This document shows positions 58,572 through 64,000 of a DNA stretch of 64,000 nucleotides, one piece after another. The stretch is from NCBI GenBank assembly GCA_945910005.1, contig OX246738.1:23966186-24030185 (forward strand). Direction: 5' to 3'. This stretch comes from Isoperla grammatica (lineage: Eukaryota; Arthropoda; Insecta; Plecoptera; Perlodidae). The number at the start of each line of letters is the position of its first letter. Position 1 is the stretch's first letter. The position numbers were made by a program, and so were the translations under genes. A model generated the notes under the pieces. That model was not told the DNA's origin and searched no databases. It saw nothing but the letters and a program-made list of their open reading frames with translations.

Positions 58572-61500
58572 GACCTCAGATTCAAGCTATGAAACTCGTG
58601 ACAAACTCACTTTGTTGTGGGTAGGTTGGCACAGATCCAGTCTTGAAACCATAACCCTGTGCGTAGTTGGACGGAGGAGGTGAAGGACTGCGGGAACGCT
58701 TCAGTGTGCCCTGAACAAGAAACATAATTATTTATTTACTTATTTATTCACTCTTTTCAGTTTTAGAACACAACACACAAACAGTATAACAATTTTACTA
58801 ACCACACATTGCATTATATTAAGAAAACAAATTCAAACTATTAAATTCAGTGGGCTCACTTCTTTTTCTAAAGTACAAAGTGGTTAATGTAAGGGGCAAT
58901 AATAGAACATGTTCAGGTAAATTGTGAAACCCGTCGGATGTTGCTAGAAACCTATTGAAGCATATTACTGTATCAAATAGACAGGGTATGGGGGCTATTA
59001 TTGGTAGCCAACAAGTGGAGATTTAGGGCCGGTTTTTCAATCGGTTAACACTTAACAGGTCGTTAACGGGGCTGGGTCCGTAATCGGTAACCCAACCCTA
59101 TGCAGATAGCGGACCATCAGCTAATGGCCCTGTTAATGAACGATTGAAAAACCGGGCCTAAATTAACCAACTCAACCAGACAGTTCTTGACTGGATGTAA
59201 GAAAACCTAGTCAACTGTAAAAGGTAGGCTATTCATAATTTTATAATTAGCCTATTATTATTATTATTATTATATTGAATATTCCTTATTTATTGGTTTA
59301 TGACACAAGCAGATAACACTTGACATGTAAGCCAGGGCTCACAAAATACCATGCCCGAGATGCCCAGGGCAGGTCAAAATAGTAGTCGCCGATCGGGCTA
59401 GTAAAATATTTGCTCACATGCTCGGTTGGGCATGGGAGAAAAATTACAAAAAGTTAGGGGTTTTATTTACAATTTACAATTTCTATTCCATTTACATTTA
59501 CAATTTCTATGTAGTAGTACTTTGCCGTGCCTTTGCTGCCCATAACTTGCTTTCCTTTTTTCCTTTGTTTCCTTTGTGCCACGGTGACTTTCCGATACCT
59601 TTGGAGTAATTACGATATAGGTCTATAAGTATTTATGCCCTACTAGTGAATTTCGTAGGTTATAGTAGGCTATATATGGGAGAGTGGAACCCCTTCAAAA
59701 CTTGGAAAATTGGGCTGGACTCAAAAAAAGTGAAACAAATTGAAATTGGGCATGTAAGGTTTACACCTATGCTATTTTATACCGTTTTTGAGCCCTGCAT
59801 AAGCTTTGGCTGGATGAGAACGTGAGTCAGGCAGGCCTACCTGATTATCACCTACTATGAAGTCCAATTCAGCAGGTCAAAGAGGTACAGTATTTTAGCC
59901 CCAAGACTATAAGAAACATGACCCAGCTTAGAATTTGATAAAACCATTGAAAACTATTCAGAGATCGGTTTGCTCACAAATTATACAATTTTTAAATCTT
60001 TTAACAAAACCAATTTCAAAAGTGTACCAACGAAATGTCACAACACTGCATTGTAATCGACTTACAGGTGGCAGAAGTGTATGTGGCGTGCCATGAGGTG
60101 TGCCAACCTTGTAGATGGGAGTGCGTCCAGCCATAGGCATGTTCGGTTGAAGAAATATTTGAGGGTGTCCCGTGAGGGTGGCAACTGCCGGATAGCCATG
60201 CATCATCAGGTGATCACTGGGAATGCAAAAATATGCATCGTTATCACTAAAGTAAAAACAAAAAACACGGTTAAGAGCTATGTGAACTTCGCTCTCTTTA
60301 TCCAAAATACTCCACCATCGAATCCCGGCAGCAAACTCGATGTCTAAACCCGAATGCACAGATGTCCCCCGCATTAGGGAAGTTCTTAATTTTGCTTTAA
60401 GTTCCTTCTTTGTTTTTCTTATGGAAAATAGCGTACTAAAGTGTAAAAAACAGGTCCATAGCAACCAAGTTTGGATTCTATACTGAACTCCATGTGCATT
60501 TGGTCACTGAAGCCTCTTAGATTAACATTTAAATTTTTATTTTGTTTAGTTTTACCACCGTACTTTATTTCAAAAGTCTAGCTATTTTCTATAAATTCAA
60601 CATAATTTCAAGTAGACACATGATTAACGGTAAGGGTACCGGTAACGGAAGTAAACTCGCTAAATTAACATTTTATTGTTGATATCTTGAAACTCTTCTA
60701 GATATTGAAAGTGGTTTTTACCCATGGTTTGATATTGAATCAGCTAAACAATGAGTTTATAAACTTTCAAATATTAATATTATAATTGTTACCTATAATC
60801 TGTACCCTAATTAATTATTTATAAATTAATATTTAATTAAGAACAGAAATAAAACTGTTTTACCAATCTTGGTGTTAACTGAAAAGTGCGTTAGGCCAAC
60901 ATTGAACATATAAAGGTCAAGCTATTAACACTAGTCCTGACCAGTAGAAAGTTTTCATAAACAAAATATACATTACCTGCATATTATCAATGTAAACCAC
61001 AAAGATCAGCGAGTAAAAATAAATGGAATTAACTAGACTTTTATTATTGTATTTTAATATTGAAGACTGTTCTGTCGTCAATCAAAGATATAAAGATATA
61101 ATCGCAAATAAATCGTTTTCAATCGCTTTTCTGATTTTAATATGTTTAGGCATTTCCCTCAGCCAATATAATATTTCATTTACAGCTTTAATGATTCATA
61201 TTCTCAGATAAAGCCATATTTATAACTAAAAATAAGCTGGGTTTCGCATGGTAGGTTTCGAGCGCCATCTTAGTTTTATGGCTGTGGATCACCGAATAAT
61301 TCCAAACACTTCCGAAATTTGGTTGATAAGATTTTAGAGAAGCTGCGATTTTACAGAATCGAAATCCTGTACATGGCTTGGCTAGTTAACTGACAGATAA
61401 CATCATTATGAAAGTTTATCATACTGTTTAGAAGATGCATAATGAAGACATCTAAATATGAGACAAGCTGTCATAAAGGCCTTGTGGTATGTGATAATTG

Positions 61501-62623
61501 ATTAATAAATGCATGCCTATGCATTGTAGGCTACTTCATTTTAAAGAATTTTTCAAAATGTGTTCTTTGGCATTAGGGCTGGGAGAAAACGGTTAATTTT
61601 GTAAACGTTTATTTTTCCGATTTTTTCGCATTTAAACGTAACACCCCTCCAGTTCACAAAATGATAGCAAAAAAGTGAGTTATAATGTTGCGAAAAAAAA
61701 TGTTCAACGAAACAACACGGTTGATTTATTATAATATTCATTGTTGATTATATTCCCCACCGTTGTGTCCAACTATCCACAGCCATTTTGACTCCACACA
61801 CTAAGCTATGCCTCGTCGGCTCCTCGAAGAACTATTACATCGGAAAAATCTGTGAATTGGGTTTTGACACGGTTAAACGTGTATGAATGTTTGTACATGT
61901 TTATTTTCTCGCGGGCGTTTACACGACTCAGCCCTATTTGGCATGCAAATAGTGTCATGGATGGTTCAATTAAGCAAATAATCAATCATGAGCCCTGGGT
62001 AGAGTAGGCCAAGGGTGACTGCCAGTCATAAGAGATGACAAAAGGAGAGCCTGTCCCTCCCCCAGACCCCTCTCCCAGTTAAGATTCCTCATCCTACTTA
62101 GACTTGCGGGGCTCCCTTGCTGGCCTTCATTGTGACGACCCCCGCAATGTATAAAAGATCTGATTCGGAATACGTCACACAACCTACGCTGTATAGTGTG
62201 TCATTAAACACCAAATAATTTAATTTTTAGTGTTAATGTTGACTAGGCCTGTATGTAATCTTTGATACTATCAGACACATGACTGGAACATTTATAAATA
62301 TTTAAAAAAAAAACGGTACTGTGCGAGTTGCTGAAATGAAACTTAATTCTTACAAAAATAATTAAGTAACATAGGCTATACAACAAAAGAAAACATCTGT
62401 CCTTACTTAGACTCTTTGACCAGTTGTCTCCGGCGATTATCATCTTCATTTAATACTTTTTTAAGCTGTAGGAAAAGTTGATGTTTTTCGTCTTTGAGTT
62501 GGGCCAATCTTTGCTCTAGCTGTGAGATTTGCTCTCTTGTTTCACCGAGTGTCATCACGTCCTGCTTCTGTTGTCGTTCACGTTCCTTCCTCTGTCGTTC
62601 TTCTTCTGCATCTGCCTCTTGTT
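48381..62623 (-). CDS. GPS2: GPS2 homologue (G protein pathway suppressor 2), 5' end missing
   Basis: Nuclear coregulator; in vertebrates GPS2 is a core subunit of the NCoR/SMRT-HDAC3-TBL1 corepressor and restrains JNK and NF-kB signalling. Exons in transcription order: 62407-62623, 60066-60216, 58611-58710, 52411-52644, 51604-51755, 50686-50802, 48381-48521. All junctions match in phase (2/2, 0, 1, 1, 0, 0), giving 369 residues plus stop. The first exon holds the charged coiled coil ending in KHQLFLQLKKVL, which is nearly invariant in GPS2. Downstream is a Pro/Gln/Ser/Tyr-rich, probably disordered region, including KRSRSPSPPPSNYAQGYG, as in the family. The N-terminal exon (about 30-50 residues expected) is not seen up to base 64000 and must lie to the right. 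The gene is convergent with Mint. Confidence 0.9.
48911..49930. mobile_element. hAT-like element (TAGGGTTGCC ends, ATCGAT-rich)
   Basis: Perfect 8-bp duplication GTAATTAT at 48903-48910 and 49931-49938. Ends TAGGGTTGCC / GGCAACCCTA followed by ATCGATTATCGAT runs. Contains a 26-bp poly-G tract (49661-49686). No transposase recognised. Confidence 0.9.
49939..50685 (-). other. Part of the last GPS2 intron
   Basis: AT-rich; one (CA)n tract near 50501-50517. Nothing else recognised. Confidence 0.55.
50686..50802 (-). CDS. GPS2: GPS2 coding exon (sixth in window)
   Basis: Acceptor TTGTTATTAG, donor CCACAG|GTGAGT, phase 0 at both ends. Encodes 39 residues, GAKTGGITSGYPIRAQMIPS onward. Phase-symmetric, so it could be skipped without a frameshift. 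Confidence 0.8.
51604..51755 (-). CDS. GPS2: GPS2 coding exon (fifth in window)
   Basis: Acceptor TTTGTTTAG, donor CCTCAG|GTAATT. Encodes YVPSHHQPIDQKPGFTVAQE then PDKYYSVAPIRPSTHVPIHG; disordered, Pro/Gln-rich. Phase fits both neighbours. Confidence 0.85.
52411..52644 (-). CDS. GPS2: GPS2 coding exon (fourth in window)
   Basis: Acceptor TGTTTCCAG, donor GACAAG|GTAGAC. Encodes NTSPYGGSQPFYPQHNAIQP and a Tyr/Thr/Pro-rich stretch (SYTPTPAQTVYTYSATQYTQ). GC-rich compared with flanks. The preceding 6-kb intron holds four DNA transposons. Confidence 0.85.
52997..54421. mobile_element. hAT-like element (TAGGGATGTG ends), host of a nested hAT
   Basis: Perfect 8-bp duplication AAAAAAAT at 52989-52996 and 54422-54429. 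Ends TAGGGATGTGCGGGTA / TACCCGCACATCCCTA, with CGGGT repeats inside both ends. A second complete element lies at 53336-54060. Confidence 0.9.
53336..54060 (-). mobile_element. Nested hAT element with transposase N-terminus
   Basis: Perfect 8-bp duplication GCCAAGAA at 53328-53335 and 54061-54068. Ends TAAGGTGACCATA / TATGGTCACCTTA. On the minus strand a frame from 53692 encodes MPPPKRKCKFNSELQKDFPC, then CSQCQSTSSIAHGG and KERLKSKKHQKS: a BED-type zinc finger (C-x2-C ... H) of hAT transposases. The catalytic part is deleted, so it is non-autonomous. Confidence 0.85.
54555..55904. mobile_element. DNA element with GGGTAAGCGGGGGGAATTGG ends
   Basis: GGGTAAGCGGGGGGAATTGGG at 54555 is inverted at about 55882-55904, with TA on both sides. 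A perfect internal palindrome (CACCCAATTGCCCCC) is at 54747-54774. 1350 bp; no transposase motif recognised. TA target site suggests a Tc1/mariner-type element. Confidence 0.65.
55910..56200. repeat. Dispersed repeat fragment
   Basis: Matches 47140-47340 in order. Contains a GCTGCCTGCTGG...CCAGCAGGCAGC hairpin at about 55976-56012. Confidence 0.6.
56838..58359 (+). mobile_element. Decayed pogo/Tigger element
   Basis: TA at 56836-56837 and 58360-58361. Ends CAGAAAAACCCCGTTACAAC and the inverted GTTATTACGGGGTTTTACTG. Subterminal TATAACGAGAGCC-type repeats occur at both ends. A frame from 57437 encodes the CENP-B-type helix-turn-helix start of a Tigger transposase (EILTKIDEGKTSKS, LFTILKNRGKIENAV, LEKVLFEWFTQQRAKGIPIS, GPMLQGKA), then stops. 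The DDE domain is deleted. Confidence 0.9.
57402..57739 (+). pseudogene. Truncated, frameshifted Tigger-type transposase
   Basis: MSKRKC at 57402 is out of frame with the HTH-coding frame that follows, apparently by a 1-base change near 57425. The frame ends at 57739 after the second DNA-binding helix region. Not functional as read. Confidence 0.75.
58532..58564. repeat. (CT)n microsatellite
   Basis: About sixteen CT units, in the GPS2 intron next to the exon at 58611-58710. Confidence 0.95.
58611..58710 (-). CDS. GPS2: GPS2 coding exon (third in window)
   Basis: Acceptor CTTGTTCAG, donor CAACAAA|GTGAGT. Encodes GTLKRSRSPSPPPSNYAQGY then GFKTGSVPTYPQQ; an RS/SP patch typical of nuclear regulators. 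A (CT)n tract lies just downstream in the intron. Confidence 0.85.
59026..59161. mobile_element. Small MITE with TTAGGGCCGGTTTTTCAATC ends
   Basis: TTAGGGCCGGTTTTTCAATCG is inverted at the right end (CGATTGAAAAACCGGGCCTAA). TTA/TAA at the edges fits a PIF/Harbinger-type target. About 136 bp. Confidence 0.7.
60066..60216 (-). CDS. GPS2: GPS2 coding exon (second in window)
   Basis: Acceptor TTGCATTCCCAG, donor CCACCT|GTAAGT. Encodes SNDHLMMHGYPAVATLTGHP and MPMAGRTPIYKVGTPHGTPH; Pro/His-rich. One leading nucleotide completes the AAT codon begun by the coiled-coil exon. Confidence 0.85.
60217..61573 (-). other. Part of a GPS2 intron
   Basis: AT-rich; nothing recognised. Confidence 0.55.
61574..61936. 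mobile_element. hAT-like MITE (TAGGGCTG ends)
   Basis: Perfect 8-bp duplication TTTGGCAT at 61566-61573 and 61937-61944. Ends TAGGGCTG / CAGCCCTA with subterminal AAACGTTTA-type repeats. 363 bp, no coding capacity. Confidence 0.85.
61985..62175. repeat. Dispersed repeat (same family as 29290-29635)
   Basis: Shares AGTAGGCCAA/GAATAGGCCCAA, AAGAGATGACAAAAGGAGA, CCTGTCCCT and CTCCCTTGCTGG blocks with 29290-29635. Confidence 0.65.
62407..62623 (-). CDS. GPS2: GPS2 exon with N-terminal coiled coil
   Basis: Between acceptor CTATCTAG and donor TCTAA|GTAAGG on the minus strand. Encodes EQEADAEEERQRKERERQQK, then LGETREQISQLEQRLAQL and KDEKHQLFLQLKKVLNEDD. This heptad-rich helix is the part of GPS2 that mediates SMRT/TBL1 and self-association. 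Enters with a 2-nt remainder, so at least one coding exon precedes it. Confidence 0.95.
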
Positions 62624-64000
62624 CTAGATAGAATAGAATAGTTTACTCATTGCTACTAGGGCCTACTTGAATCCAAACACAAGGTTTATATATGGTTTGG
62701 AAAGGAAGGGAATGAGAAATCTCAACTTTGCGATGAGAACCCTAAGGGGGGGCGAGAAATGGCTTGAGGGAACAGGCCTACAAGATGCTGGTGAGAGAGG
62801 CTAGAAGCTAGAATACGCTGCGACAGTCTGGGATCCATATAGGAAAAAGGAAAGGACAAACGGCAAAAAAAGTATTGGGAAAGAGGAAATGGTGGAAAGA
62901 AATAGTTGTAGGCAAAGGAGTGACAAAAAGGTAGGCCTAGTACAAGAGTATGAAGTGTGACAAGGATGGTACTAGAGGCGTTGGACTGCGAAAATCTGGA
63001 GGACAAAAGTAGGTGACATAAGGTCTGTTCGTTCTGTAGTAGCAGTCGCAATGCAGGAGGCGAGTTGGAGCAAAGACATATGACGTCATAGGAGTTGGTA
63101 GCTCATTGGAGTAGTTTATAAAAACGAACGGTCTTGTAGCAGATTTTGTTGCGCGGCAAATAAGTTCTTAATTACTTTGAGATACCACCATCAATCTCGA
63201 GCTACTGAATAGAATATTTCATAGAATAATATTATTAAAATGTCCCTGCAGGCCAAGTATCACACTATTAAACTCGAAAGGCGAGAGTAATTGTTATTTA
63301 CAGTAGGGCCTAGGCCTAGACCTAGGCCAACTAATTGGTGAGAGGTTTGGGACAATCCACAAGGCCTAGAGTGTAGAAAACTATTTATATGAATTGACCA
63401 GTTTCCTTAACAGCGCTGCGGCGAGTTTTGGAAGCTCGCATATGACATAGTTAACATTGAAGACATAGACAAAAAACCACTTATCTCGCTCTAGCTACGA
63501 AAATAATTTTTTTAGCGGGAGACTTATTTGAAAGCGTTTATAGGAATTACAATTCTACGTATTTTGAAAGTATTACGAAAAATCTACATGCAGCAATGAG
63601 GGAGTTATTGATCGTAAATGATCTTCTTGCGTGTGGCTGCTGCGCGAATCTCGCCTCTAAGGCGTGACCTTCTGTCGTATGAGCAGGCTGAGTCGTCGCT
63701 GGTGCGCGTAAGGTCGACTAGCGAGATTTGAGTGAGATGCACATTTCAAACGAACAAGCCGCGCCAAGAAACTGTTGTACAACTAGCAAATATGAAAATA
63801 GAACCACGCTCATTGGATCTGACAGATCGGCGCGTCAAGTTGACTTAAATGTGCAATATTAGGTTGGGGATTTGTAAATCATATACAAAGGAAGTGTAAT
63901 TATTTATTATTTTTAAACTTCTCACAAACGTCTGGTAGGCTATGTATACAGCATTTGTTAAAAAATGAATTATACAAATAAGTGATAAACATATCGAGGT
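62624..64000 (-). other. GPS2 upstream region, no exon found
   Basis: I searched both strands for the expected GPS2 N-terminus and saw none. No repeat was recognised either. The preceding coding exon should be to the right of the window. Confidence 0.5.

Noticed and set aside
59958..60464. A 168-codon minus-strand frame taken as one protein
   Set aside because: Only 60066-60216 is a real GPS2 exon; the rest is readthrough into introns on both sides.
62722..63051. Minus-strand 109-codon frame as the GPS2 first exon
   Set aside because: The sequence is hydrophobic and unlike the basic GPS2 N-terminus; no phase-matching donor was found.

Overview
This is a metazoan, intron-rich, AT-rich stretch with two protein-coding genes and a dense load of transposon remnants. 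Nothing in it is prokaryotic. Exons were built by hand from GT-AG sites with matching codon phase. The proteins look like those of an invertebrate, most likely an arthropod; that is an inference from the style of the proteins and of the repeats, not a proven identification.

Gene 1 (+ strand, coding 4985-44264) is a Mint/X11/LIN-10 adaptor (APBA family). I could assemble 22 coding exons in continuous phase (3651 nt, 1216 residues plus stop). The model has a long acidic and low-complexity N-terminal half, a Munc18-interaction-like central region, a PTB domain (exons 15-18) and two PDZ domains (exons 19-22), and it ends in the family's PVYI tail. Intron 15 holds a second, unlinked exon (about 34890-35120) that encodes another version of the first part of a PTB domain and ends at the same phase and aligned position as exon 15. 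It is the best candidate in the window for something undescribed: a PTB-swapping splice choice.

Gene 2 (- strand, coding 48381-62623, 5' end outside the window) is a homologue of GPS2, a subunit of the NCoR/SMRT-HDAC3 corepressor complex. Seven exons join in phase; the start codon exon lies beyond the right edge. The two genes are convergent, with about 4.1 kb between stop codons. That interval holds the Mint 3' UTR, a tRNA-Pro-like Pol III unit and old repeats.

The rest is mobile DNA. At least nine insertions have perfect 8-bp target duplications and short inverted ends, the hallmark of hAT-type elements, and one carries a recognisable BED-type zinc-finger transposase N-terminus and sits inside another. 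There is also a decayed pogo/Tigger element (TA duplication, CENP-B-like transposase start), a piggyBac remnant (TTAA), a PIF/Harbinger-like MITE (TTA), three 3' ends of one RNase-H-bearing LINE family, several fold-back elements (including a near-perfect 418-bp palindrome at 537-954), and long (ACAT)n, (AAT)n and poly-G tracts. The octamer TAGGCCTA recurs through the non-coding DNA.
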